Shown here: one piece after another, positions 20,633 to 33,700 of the stretch | Numbering within the stretch: the stretch's first letter is position 1 | How the letters are laid out: each line of letters starts with the position of its first letter | Assembly (NCBI GenBank): GCA_009667805.1 | Contig: CM019075.1 | Coordinates: 15,875,493-15,939,492, forward strand | DNA length: 64,000 bases | Direction: 5' to 3' | Origin: Leptobrachium leishanense | Lineage: Eukaryota; Chordata; Amphibia; Anura; Megophryidae | Made by a program: the position numbers and the translations under genes | Notes under the pieces: model-generated | What the model saw: only the letters and a program-made list of their open reading frames with translations | Told to the model about the DNA's origin: nothing | Databases searched by the model: none

Positions 20633-21691
20633 CTCTAGGTCAACTGCAACTTTACTCGTGATAAGCGAGTGCTCTAGATTAGTTAATTCAGTGACCCTCC
20701 AGCAGATGCCCAAAGTACATGTCCGCTCTGTCATTTAACAAGTCCACATCCCTTTATTTTTCCAAGAGTAAAATTGCAGTAGACCTCAACCACAGACAAA
20801 TCGAGGCTCAGCCCAGCTCTACAAGCAAGGGTTGTGTGTGAAAACATACCATGAGGGACCATCCACTATGGAGAACAAGCAATTCCACACCATGCTGAGG
20901 GCTACGTCCTGCTTCCCAGACCAGTCACGTGACACATAATTACCATATCATCTGAGAGGTATTTAAATGGCATTACTTTAATATGCCTCGAGGCGGTGCG
21001 AGCCGTTAAACCGCATCATAAAAAAAATACACAAGGAAACCTGTAAGTGAAAATAAAAAGGTAATGTATTTACCCAGGAAAGTCATTCCACATGACCATC
21101 AATAGTCTGTGAACCAGGGAAGACCTGAAAACCAGCCCTATCGCTGCAGGTTTCCATTACAATGTGACATTGGCTCCAAACAGGGGCAGACACCGGTAGC
21201 TGAAGAGGCATGGTTTAGCGGGCAGGGCCATGTTGGCCTTCTGGGTACAAGGTAGTAAACAGGGAGAAAATGATGAAGTTCCTGTACATAGGGTGGGACT
21301 GAAACTAAAATATGCATTCATCATAGAGAGGGACAGTCACATCAACACGTATAAAATGAAAAAAAACAAATATACACTTTCTACAAATCCATTGAAAAAG
21401 GACCAAAACATCACCTTCCTGAATGGAGGAGGAGGATGGTGTCGCCCTCCAACAGCTTCAAGGGGAAAACGAGAGACTCTTCTTGGCTTATTGCTGACGA
21501 GGATTATTTACACTTTTCATAGAAACGCGGGTCAGTAGCAGAGTCTCTGGGTATCAAAAATACAGAGGACAGGAGGGGAGCACAAAATTGGGAAAGATCA
21601 CATGAAGAGCCAGGAATATAGCTTGGTCCTTTCGCTGTAAGTGCCGTGTGATCAAGCAGACTCCCTCCGCTTGCAGGATCCGGGTCTCCGC
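20633..21691. other. Intergenic sequence and USF1 3' UTR
   Basis: No open frame of note. The part next to 21692 should be USF1 3' UTR; no canonical poly(A) hexamer in minus orientation was seen in the first 600 bp. Confidence 0.4.
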
Positions 21692-21781
21692 TCATCGGCT
21701 GTCGTTCTTGATGATGATTTCTACTCCGTGATGGCGCAGCTGGGCACGCAGGAGGAGGTTCTTGTTCTTCAGATCTTCCAC
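21692..21781 (-). CDS. usf1: USF1 last coding exon
   Basis: 29 codons plus TGA (21692-21694): VEDLKNKNLLLRAQLRHHG to KNDSR. Acceptor TTTTCACTAG. Confidence 0.96.
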   Translation of the reverse strand: MEDLKNKNLLLRAQLRHHGVEIIIKNDSR

Positions 21782-24700
21782 CTAGTGAAAAGTGGCCAAA
21801 ATAAGGGCGGGGGGGCGCGTTAAAAAAACAAAAACACACATTGTATCTGCAAGCGCTTTATATTTTCCCAGTATTCATTAAATTAGGCTGGGGTCAGACG
21901 AACGCAGTGCGAACGTGCGTTGAGCCGCACTTTGACATCCAATGACGGCCAATATACGAAGTACAGCTGCACGAAAGTTCGGCCAAACACCACAAGCGGC
22001 AAACGAACGCATTTTTTCGAGAACGTGGAACCGCTAGTACTGACGCACAGCGTGCGGCGTGTGTGCGTGATTAGGAGACGTCAGACGCTGCACATGTCCG
22101 GCCAACATCACGTCCATTTGTTTTTTTATAGCTCCGTCAAAAAATATAGCCGACATTGTGCATCGTATGACCGCTATCACGTCTTCCGTGAAAAAATGCG
22201 TTCGGACCGTTCAACGCACTTTTTCATGGTAGACGTGAAAAATGCGTTAGTCTGACCCGAGCCTTAACGGTTACAGATCTTAGCCGTGTACAGTGTCAAG
22301 TGTCAGAATGGATTTCCAGTTAATTAAGGACACGGCTTTTAGTATGTGAAGCGACTGTGTACCACACAGTATCATTGAGAAATGGCTTTTAAACCGAAAA
22401 ATCCCCGAAAGTCACTGAATTTAATGCACTCCTCGCCTCGCACACTGGATACTTAATATAAAGAACGGTCAGTTATTACGCCATTGAGTAGGACAAGGGC
22501 TGGCAACCTTGGGTCTCCAGCTGTTTTGGAAGTACATCTCCCAAGATGCTGAGCATCATAGGAAATGTAGTTCCAAAAGATCTGGAGGGCAAAGGTTGCT
22601 GAGCCCGGAAGTTGGGGGGACCCATCAACTCCAATGAAAGAGCGACAAATACCAATAAGAACAGGGCACACAAAAAAAAAAACTTTCAAGGATTATCCAT
22701 TCAAGTGACGCATCCTTTATCAATGCAGTTGGCCCCAGAAAATGACCATGTGATCACATGGTGCCGACAGATTTACTCCCAGCACAATGTCCCTTGAATC
22801 CAGTCTGGAACTACATTTCCCATGAGGCTAAGCAAAGCTAGCAAGTGGCTGATCATCATAGGAGATGTAGTTCTAAGACATCTGGAAGGATACAGTTGCT
22901 GATCCCGGACCTAAAAAAGGTAGCGATGCAACTACTTTTAAGTTTGCAACCCTTTGCACAAAAAAGTCTAGTAGAATGGGATCAAATGTAGTGAATTCAT
23001 GCATCAAAGTATACAAAAATGCTGGGGTGCACCATGGACATCACAGGAGGGAACCAAACAAATAAAATAGCAGCGAAGTTACGGCTCTAGGCCTTTACCA
23101 TGCATCACGATTATGGTCTAGAGCTGATACGTCACTGCCGTTGTATTTGTTTTGGTCCCCTTGTGCGGTTAATAAAAGTTCCCTGCTGTGATGTCCATGG
23201 ATGTGGGACTGAGGAGTCTCTGGTGGAGCACCCAGGCAATCACCTGACAGCAGTATGTCCCCCACCCTTGTAGCCGTGCCTTCTTCCTGCAGCTTTAATT
23301 CATGCATCAGAGACGGTTTAGGGTGGATACGGTGGGTGTTACTGGTAGTATTTGCAACCCACAATTTCCCTTAAAACATGCAGTTACGGCTCTAGGCCTT
23401 TATCATGCATCACGATTATGGTCTAGAGCTGATACGTCACTGCCGTTGTATTTGTTTTGGTCCCCTTGTGCGGTTAATAAAAGTTCCCTGCTGTGATGTC
23501 CATGGATGTGGGACTGAGGAGTCTCTGGTGGAGCACCCAGGCAATCACCTGACAGCAGTACGTTCCCCACCCTTGTAGCCGTGCCTTCTTCCTGCAGCTT
23601 TAATTCATGCATCAGAGACGGTTTAGGGTGGATACGGTGGGTGTTACTGGTAGTATTTGCAACCCACAATTTCCCTTAAAACATGCAGCCATTTTTTAAA
23701 TCCACCATGCCGCAGCACATAAACATGCCATGGCTTGCTGCCAACTCCTCAAAAAGCCCCAGGTACATCAAGACAGGAACCCAGTGACATCAAAAACCAT
23801 TGCTGGATCCAGGTTATGGACTTACCTGCTGCCGGAGTACCTCATTGTCCAACTGCAGTTGGTCCAGATTCTGTAATTCCTCGGACAGGCGCAGGTTGCC
23901 TTGGCGCAGCTCTTGGATGTAATCGCACGCTTTGGACAGGATGCCGCCTTTACTCTGAGGTCAACACAAAACACGTTACGTTGAGGGAATTTTTTTTATG
24001 TTTTTCTTTGACACAGCTTGATTAAACAAGATGTAGAAACCGGTGCGGTTAGAGACAAAGACAAGGGGATTGAGATCAGGTTACAAGGTTTTGTTCAAAG
24101 AACTGAAGGAGCAGCAGCTGCACCGCATTCAGTCGAAACATGGAAACCCACCATTCCTCACTCATCAAAAAGTACAACGCGTCTTTTCTCTTTTCTACAT
24201 ATTTAGAGATTGTAAGTTTCCCCAGGAATAGGGCCATCAATTACTCCTGTATCTGTACCTTTTGTACAGCGCTGCAGAATGTGTTGGGCAGCTCGTCGGG
24301 TACCCTGAAAAGTGAAGGTATCTCCCGACATTAGTTTTAGGATGGATGGTGCAAATCAGTCATGTCTGACCCACAGCATATCGCTTTGTACTTGCGCTCA
24401 AAACACATTGCACTTTACTTTGAGGTTTATTGCTGTGGAGCTCTGCGATACGCTCATACACACTGCACATTATGGTCACAGAGCTCCACAGCAATAAACC
24501 TCACAGTAATGTGTGGTGTGTATGAGCAGATCACCGCTCACAACAATAAAACTCATGCTCATACACACCACACATTACTGAGTTTTATTGCTGTGGCGCT
24601 CTGATACAGTAATGTGCAGTGTGTATGAGCATATTACAGAGCTCTGCAGCAATAAACCCCACAGCAATGTGCGGTGTGTATGTGCGTATCAGAGTTACAT

Positions 24701-27700
24701 AGCAATAAAACCCACCCTCATACACACCGTACATAACTCTGTGATACAGTTACAAGTATTTATAAAGCGCCAGCAAATTCCTTAGTGCTGTACAATGGGA
24801 GAGAGAACAAATATACATCCGTTGCACACAGAACAGAAGGGAGGACCCGTACGCTTATACACATTGCAAATTACTGAGTTTTATTGCCGTGGAGCTCTGT
24901 AATGCACTCACGCTCCCAGTAATGTGCTGTGTGTATATCAGAGCTCCACAGCAATAAAACTCACAGTAATGTACGGTGTGTGTATGAGCGTGAGTTTTAT
25001 TGCTGTGGAACTCTGATACGCTCATACACACCGCACATTAACGTGAGGTTTATTGCTGTGCAGCTCTGTGATATGCTCATACACTGCACATTATTGTGAG
25101 GTTTAGTGCCATGGAGCTCTGTGATACAGTAATGTGCGGTGTGTATGAGCGTATCACAGAGCTCCATGGCACTAAACCTCACAATAATGTGCAGTGTATG
25201 AGCATATCACAGAGCTGCACAGCAATAAACCTCACAGTAATGTGCGGTGTGTGTGAGATGTGCGTATCACAGCAATAAAACTCACGTTCACACACAGTGC
25301 TCATTACTGTGGTTTATTGCTGTGGAGCTCTGATACGCTCATACACACCGCACATTACTGTATCAGAGCTCCACAGCAATAAACCACAGTAATGAGCACT
25401 GTGTGTGAACGTGAGTTTTATTGCTGTGATACGCACATCACACACACACACACACACACACCGCACATTACTGTGAGGTTTATTGCTGTGGAGCTCTGTG
25501 GTACGCACATACACACCACACAATACTGCATCAGAGCTCCACAGCAATAAACTCCACAGCAATGTGCGGTGTGTATGTGCGTACCAGAGTTCCACAGCAA
25601 TAAAACCCACGCTCATACACACCGTACATTACTCTGTGATACAGTTACAAGTATTATTTATGAAGCGCCAGCAAATACCTTAGTGCTGTACAATGGAGAA
25701 TAATAAATATACATCCATTACACACACAGAATAGAAGGAGGAAGGACCCATACGCTTATACACATTGCACTTTACTGTGAATTTTATTGTCGTGGAGCTC
25801 TGTGATACACTCAAACACACCGCACATTAATGTGAGGTTTATCGCTATGGAGCTCTGTAATGCGCTCCTAAACACAGCACATTACTGTGAGTGTATCACA
25901 GAGCTCCACAGCAATAAAACTCACAGTAATGTGCAGTGTGTGTAATGAGCTTGAGTTTTATTGCTGTGGAACTCTGATACAGTAATGTGCGGTGTGTATG
26001 AACGTATCACAGACCTCCATGGCAATAAACCTCAAGTAATGTGTGGTGTGTATGTGCGTATCAGAGTTCCACAGCAATAAAACTCATGATCCTACACAGC
26101 GCACATTACTGTGAGGCTCTATGATACAGTAATGTGCGGTGTGTATGAGCATACCATAGAGCTCCATGGAAATAAACCTCACAGTAATGTGTAGTGTGTA
26201 TGAGCGCGGGTTTTATTGCTGTGGAGCTCTGTGATACGCTCATACACACTGCACATTACTATATCAGAGCTCCACAGCAATAAAACTCTCGCTTATACAC
26301 ACTGCCATGGAGCTCTGTGATACGCACAGAGCTCCATGGCAATAAACCTCAAAGTAATGTGCGGTGTGTATGAGCGTATCACAGAGCTCCACAGCACCCA
26401 GAGCCCATACCCCTGGGACCAGGGCCCATACCCCTGGGACCAGGGCCCATACCCCTGGGACCAGGGCCCATACCCCTGGGACCAGGGCCCATACCCCTGG
26501 GACCAGACTCAGGGCCCAGACCCCAAAGGCCCAGAGCACAGACCCCAGGGCCCAGACCCCAAGGCCATCATATACAGCCCGTTTTTGTGAGATTTATTGC
26601 TGTGGATTCTGTGATACGTTCATACACACTGCACATTACTGGGAGTTTTATTGCTGTGGATACTGTGATACGCTAATACACACTGCACATTACTGGGAGT
26701 TTTATTGCTGTGGTGCTATGTTATGTCCTTTATTTTTTGAAGGGGGAGAAAAGCTGTTAGAGGTTGAGGGATGAGGTTGAGGGTTGCTGTGGAACTCTGA
26801 GGTTTATTGCCATGGAGCTCTGTGATACAGTAATGTGTGGTGTTTATGAACGTATCAGAGCTCCATGGCAATAAAACTCACAGTAATGTGCGATGTGTAC
26901 AAGCGTATGGGTCATCCCTCCCTCCTATTCTGTGTGTGTAACGGATGTATATTATTTTGTCTCTCCATTGACCAGCACTAAGGAATTTGCTGGCGTTTTA
27001 TAAATACTTGTAACTGTATCACAGAGTAATGTACGTTGTGTATGAGCGTGGGTTTTATGGCTGTGAAACTCTGATACGCACATACACTGTACATTACTGT
27101 GGGGCTCTAATACAGTAATGTGTGATGTGTATGAGTGTATTACAGAGCTCCACAGCAATAAACCTCACAGTAATGTGATGTGTGTGAGATTATCACAGCT
27201 CCACAGCAATAAACCTCACAGTAATGTGATGTGTGTGAGATTATCACAGCTCCACAGCAATAAACCCCACAGTAATGTGCAGTATGTATGAGCCAATCAG
27301 CTCCACAACAATAAAATACAGTAATGTGCATGAGTTTTATTGCTGTGGAGCGCTGTGATACAGTAATGTGCAGTGTGTATGAGCGTATCACAGACTCCAA
27401 GGCTTTTCATGCCAGGGTGAAGAAAACTGGAGGGAGTGATCCAACAGACTCATGCAACGACAATCGTGCTCGGTGTGTCCCTTTAAACTGCACAAATTAA
27501 GTGTGATCCATCCACATGCACAGCAATATGACACACTGCATGACCCAGCATGATGTGTTTACTCGCATAGTAATGTTATGATTTTGCCCTCGAGCACTCA
27601 GACTATGTCAGAGATTTAAAGCTCCAGTAGGCCGCACGTACCTGTCCAGATTTTGTACTTTCCATCGAGCAGTCAGGGATAATTTTTGACAGCTGCACGA

Positions 27701-30700
27701 TCCAGTTATTAATTTTGTCCCTACGCCGACGTTCCACTGAAAGGCAGAGAGAGAAAATTATAAATGGATCCCGTAAAAGAGGGATTTAGTCATCCAGACC
27801 CGGGCACCAGGAAACGGACGCATCAGTGTAACAGTAAATACATGGCATATGCAGATTAAAAGATGGGGGGGGGGGGGGGGGGGGGGTCAGATGGCACAGG
27901 TCAACAAAAAAGTAGCTTATGGTCTGCAGAGTTTCAGCTATAAGCAATTTAAAAGCCACTAATCCTATATAGTTGATCCAGCGGGATCAAAGGACTATTG
28001 CAGGGAGACACGATTCCTGCAGAAAGATCCACATCAAAACGAGTCAGGTGGACACAGATCTCCCACGCTTCGGTATGAAGGCCTTGGCCACTTAGTGTGC
28101 AGAGAAGGGACCTCTTACATGTGGCACGATCTAATTCTACATTTAACCAAGATCGCATCCAAAACCACAGGCAGTGATCTACAGGGCAGTGATCTACAGG
28201 GCAGGATAGGTTAACGGTGACTTTGAAGAGTTTTAAAAGAACACAGCCGCGTACCTTCATTATGCTGCGCGCGCCTCTTCTCATCTCTGGTAGTGCGGGG
28301 GCCGTCAGACTTCCTGAAATGAAATGGGGAGATAAAGATTGACATGGTGCAGCTCATCCGACAACTTCTGTGTCAGTTTTTGCTTAAAATGTTGCCATTC
28401 ATTTAATGAAGTAAGATCTTCACGGGGCCGTAATTCCCACAAAGCAGGAGGAAACACAGAAAACCGATGTGTACCTTGTTACGTTTGCGAGAGGTGACCT
28501 TCCGGTTGCTACGCGACTACATTGCACACAATCGTATATATACATTGTACATGGAACAGATTAGGAACGGGTGAGGATACTCACGGTGAATAGGGATGAG
28601 TCCTTGGAGCGATAGACCTTTGTGACCCTCCCTGCAGAACTTCTTGTGATGACATCATCACAAAGAACTGACCTGTCACCACACAGAAAAATTAAAAAGA
28701 CAAGTTATCAAGAGCGTGCGAGGACGGGAGCGATGACGTATCTGGGGATTAAACTCCCATCTCGATTAGATACGTTTTTTGGAGAGAACTTCCCACCCCT
28801 GTGGAAAGTCATAGCAGATGACCTTCTTAAATGGTCTAAATTGAATATCTCTTTGTTTGGGAAGATTAGTATCTTGAAGATGAACGTACTTCCGCGCCTC
28901 CTGTACCTCTTCCAGACTATCCCGGTGCGTGTACCGGCCTCCTTCTTTGCCACTCTCAAGACAGCTTTCTTGAGGTTCGTGTGGTGTGCCTCCCGACCAC
29001 GTGTCAGATGGAGTATCTTAATTCGACCAAAAATAGGAGGAGTGGCGATAGACATGCACAAATACTATGTTGCAGCGCATCTACGGCGCATTATTGAATG
29101 GTCCATGGGGGGCAGAAGGGCGTTGTGGTTGGATGTGGAAGACACACTGACCAAGGTACGGTTATGGTCTCTGCCGTGGATCGCAAGAATAGATAGGCCC
29201 CGCGAGGTGACGGCACACACACTGATTGCAGCTACACTGCAGGTGTGGGACACAGCCACATCTACGCATAACCTATCCACGTTCCCGTCACCCTTGATCC
29301 CACTAGCTGATAACCCGACGTTCAGGACGACATTAACTCGATCTTTTACTGCCAGACTGCCGACGCCAAGGCGACCACGGGCACATGCCTGTATACTGGA
29401 TGCGACATTTATATCGCCCTGGAGCCGGATCCCGGGGGCCCCACCTCCGACATTTCTGGAGAGATTTAACTTCGCACAGATACTGCACTACCTCCACTCA
29501 TTGCCGGGGAGACACCGCCTTCTACGGGACCTCACACCTTTTGAGAAACTCTGCGTCTCTTCTACAGCACTATGCCATGCTATCTCCGCCCTTTACACGA
29601 TGCTGATTAGCCCATCTTCCCCGGATCCGCCACCTTTCGAGGCACGCTGGGAAAAAATCTTGCAGGAAGATATTGATGAGGAGAGCTGGACTAAAACGTA
29701 TGAACTGATCCATAGAGGATCGCAGCAGACACGCCTCCAGGAGCAAGCATACAAAATTGTATCCTTCTGGTACTGCACCCCGGTGCTTCGGTTCTGGATG
29801 GGGCTCAGCATCACCACACAATGCTGGCGATGCGACGAGGAGATCGGGGACTACCTGCATATGTGGTGGTCGTGCGGGGTGCTGCGCTCATTCTGGACTC
29901 AGGTACAGGCAGTCATTAGGAAGGTGACGGAGGAGGATCTACCACTCACGGCACAGATCTTTCTGTTACTGCAAATTCCCTTGCCCTCTAGTAGTCTGCG
30001 GCACTCGGTTTTGCTCCCCCTATTGTTCACGGCGCGATCCCTTATCGCACTTCACTGGGCAAATGGAGTTCGACCACACTGTGCAGACTGGTTTGGTCGG
30101 ATAGAAGAACTAAGAACACATGAGAGTCTACTAGCCTCGGCAGGAGGACGGATGCAGGCTCACCTGAGGAAGTGGTTCTACTGGGAGGGATTCCTGTCCT
30201 CACAGGAAGGTCGCGCCCTGAGAGCGTGATAAGACTGTGTTTGAGACGAATACTTTGTGGGGTCGTGGGTCCCTCCCCTTCCTCGGTCACCCCCGGATAT
30301 CTCCCCCCCCCCTTTTTATTTTTTTTTCTTCTCTTCACCTTCACTCTTTCTCTTCGCCTCTTTCCCCCTCCCCTCTTTCTTCCTCTCTTTCTCTTCGCCT
30401 CTTTCCCCCTCCCCTCTTTCTTCCTCTTTCTCTTCGCCTCTTTCCCCCTCCCCTCTTTCTTCCTCTCTTTCTCTTCGCCTCTTTCCCCCTCCCCTCCCCT
30501 CTTTCTTCCTCTCTTTCTCTTCGCCTCTTTCCCCCTCCCCTCTCTTCTTTCTTCCTCTCTTTTGGTACCTTTACTCAACTTCCCCGTGTGAGGCTCAGGC
30601 CTGGGAATTACAGACGATTCAGATAGATATAAGTGGGGAGCATAATTTCCTCACTTTGTGTTTTTTTTTGTTGCTCTTCTCTGCGTTTTTTAATTTTTAG

Positions 30701-33700
30701 GCATTAAAGCTTGCAGACTAGTCGAGCTTGCAGAATGCCAATTTTTGGACCTTTTTTAATTTTTATTTTCGTATTTTCTATCTCTAATTACTGGCCGCTG
30801 TTTTGAGCCCTCTGCTGCAAGAATGACAGCTTGTTATTTTTCTCTGTTCTTTCTGAATATTGCCTTAGCACAGTACTATATAACATGGATAAGTGTCATC
30901 TTTGTAACTTGTCATTGCCCAGTACTATATTTCTGTTTACAAAATTAATGTAATAATCTTATCTGTACAAAGTCATATGCTTTATTGAATAAAAAAAAAA
31001 AAAAAAAAAAAAGAACGTGCGAGGGTGAATATTCAGCACGTATCCACACTTCCGTGAGTAAGACCTGTCTTACCTGTACCCGTGGACCCGGCCTGTCCTA
31101 GGATAGCGTCGCTGTTCTGAGTGGTCACCACCGTGGCAGTACCTCCTGCTGCCACAGAGCCGCTGGCGTCCCCCACTGTCGTAGGGAAATAAGTATAGTG
31201 TGTCTCCGTACCGGAAGCGTCCGTTTCTCCCACATCTTCACTGGTGAAAGCACCTTGAATAACAGCCTGGAAAGAGATGTAACAGCATGGCTTATCCACA
31301 CGCCGGCCTGGACTGCATCCACCTATTAAAATCAAAACGTTATCCGCCAAGGCTTCATGACATGGAAGCCTCACTCACCTGGGTCATGGACTGCGTGGCA
31401 GGGAATCCACTGATAGCACCTGTGCCCTCTGTTTGCCCATCGAGCTGGCCCTCGGCCACTTGTATTACCCGATACATCACCTGAAGAGGGAGAACACGCC
31501 ATAAAAGCAAAAGTCAGGTGGGATTGCATCAGCCAGTACCTTCATCAATATACTAAAAACCTAAATATCTCCATGTAAGAAGGGCCTCCACAAATCCAGG
31601 GGCCACACGGGAAGCCACCGACTCCTAGAGGTTTACACGTGGCTCTAAAAATATGGATAAAAAAAAAAAAAAAAAAAAAATCCTGGAAGAGGAGTAAAAA
31701 GAAAATCAGACTCTGACATCTTCTTGGAGAAAACAAACCGCCTGGATGTTTGTTTCAAGACTTTAAGGTGAAGAACTCAATTATTGAGCAGAGATATTAA
31801 CTTGCTGTTTTATTTTTTCCATTCCCTTTTCTAGATTTTTTTGTAGATGAGATATATATCTTTAATTAGAAATGAATAAAATCAGCCAACTAATCGATTA
31901 ACCGGATTAAAAAAAAAGTGAGTTTGCAATGCCCCTTAACTTGCACACAAGGGGTTAAAAGAGACTGTATGACGTTCCATAGCCCCGTTAGGCAGAAGAG
32001 GGCTGCCTGGGGTGTTTAAAGAGACACATGTACTTACCAGACCCCCCCCCCCCCGCGCGTCTGATTACTTTATTGTTGTATTGTATTGTATTGCCTCGGT
32101 ACAATGCAGAGGGACGAAAACCTCTTAAAAGTCTCCAGTCTGCCTCCTTGATGTTGCGTGTTCACGTGAGATCACGCAGGGCTAATGGCCTGGTAGCGCA
32201 ACCTTCCATGGATTCCTATGGACTCCAGGAGGTGATACTCTCAACGCCAAGGAAGTGCTACCACCGCAAGTATCCCCAAGGGTAACGCTGTGTTACGGGG
32301 CAAGGTGCCAAGGTAGCGCCTGCCCCGTAACCAAACGCTAAAATGGGTTGCTTCACGGAAACCTACAGGTGCAGGTTTTCCGTGTTAGTGTCCTCATTTT
32401 AGCGTAAACATCGTAATAAGGCCATGAACTGGCCAAAATCGAATTATAAAAATAATTGTTCACTACATTGCAGCCATACTATTCAACCTCACCCTATTCC
32501 TCTCAGATCGCAAGCTCTTGAACAGAGTCTCAGGTAAAAATGGTTCTGTATGGGTAATTCAAAGAGAATCGAAAAGTCACCGCACATTCGGTGACTTGTT
32601 GTTCTCTTCAATTCGGTTTGTTTTGCCGATCCCATTTCGGTGACCCTGCGGTGTATTCAGCAAGCACCACAGGGTCCCCGAATTGCAGGGAAAAGCTGCC
32701 GCAATCCCGACGAAAACGAACCGCAAAACCCAGCGAATGCACGCCGATAACCTGCAAAAACATCTGGATTAACCCGCCGAAAAAACCCGAGCAGGAGCCG
32801 ATCACACGCAGCGCAGCTGCCGGAAAAAGCCGACACAGCAGACGAATGGAGTGAATAAATTAGCAAAACAAACAGTTGGCTTGAATGTGTGAAAGTGAAA
32901 CGCTGTTTGCAAAGAAACTGAGCGAAAATGTCTGAAATTTCCATATGAGGTCCAATGAATGATAATAAAAAGGGCTGTTACAGAAGGGAAAAAAAACAAA
33001 AAAAAACACACGGACTTTAAAAAAAAAAAAAAAAAATCTGAAAAATGCCTAAAATATCCAAAAAAAAATCTATAAATAAAGAGACTCGTTGCTGCAGAAT
33101 TTTATAATGAACAGTTTATTAGATACTGAATTAAAACCGGAATATTTTTAACATTGAAGTCTATGGGATTCTCCTGAATTAACTTGCCGAATTAAATCAC
33201 CGAATGGCAGGGCATTTCGGGAACCTTTCACTGCTGGTTTGTGTTCTCTGAATAGCCGAAGCAGTGCTTTTTCATGGGGATTTCACTGCCCTCCAACAGG
33301 CACCGAACAGGCACCGTATGTTCAGGCAATTCGCCAGGATTTGGCAAATTGCCTGCTCTCTGGATAGCCGAATGGCCAGGAAAGGTAACCGAACGCTGAT
33401 TTTCAGCGGTTACCTTTCTCCAGCCATTCGGATCTCTTTGGATAACCCTGTGTGTGTGTCAGAATTTTTTGGTAATTATAAGGCCGGGATGCGTGAGAGT
33501 GGACGTTCCTTCTACTCTGGCCGCCTCGCTGAGTGCAGTTAGTGCGCTCAGCGCTGCAAGGGTCGATCCTCCTGTGGAGAATGGCACTTTGCAGCCCCAA
33601 ACATGAGTCGTAGCGTGTCGACTTTCAGCATTGAACGCAGCACGCCCGCTTTAGCGTGTGCAATTCATGCGCGCCCTACAGCATGTGGCTGGCCCCAAAG

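Larger units (their letters stand above)
28724..31010 (+). mobile_element. 5'-truncated Tx1/L1-clade LINE with TSD and poly(A)
   Basis: Insertion in a USF1 intron, antisense to the gene. Target-site duplication AAGAGCGTGCGAGG (28710-28723) and AAGAACGTGCGAGG (31011-31024), one mismatch in 14. It starts inside the reverse transcriptase and carries an intact open frame to 30229. The CT-rich 3' region (30300-30570) is a tandem repeat. It ends in A22 (30991-31012). An undisturbed frame and long A-tail indicate a young insertion. Confidence 0.92.

Noticed and set aside
26264..26774. Frames with PYPWDQG or VPGVWAL repeats
   Set aside because: 21-bp minisatellite translated on both strands.
28622..28735. 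N-terminal 38 codons of the 535-codon frame as part of the LINE protein
   Set aside because: This part overlaps USF1 exon 6 in antisense and lies outside the target-site duplication.
30042..30700. Lys/Arg/Glu-rich or Ser/Pro/Phe-rich frames
   Set aside because: CT-rich tandem repeat in the LINE 3' UTR read on either strand.
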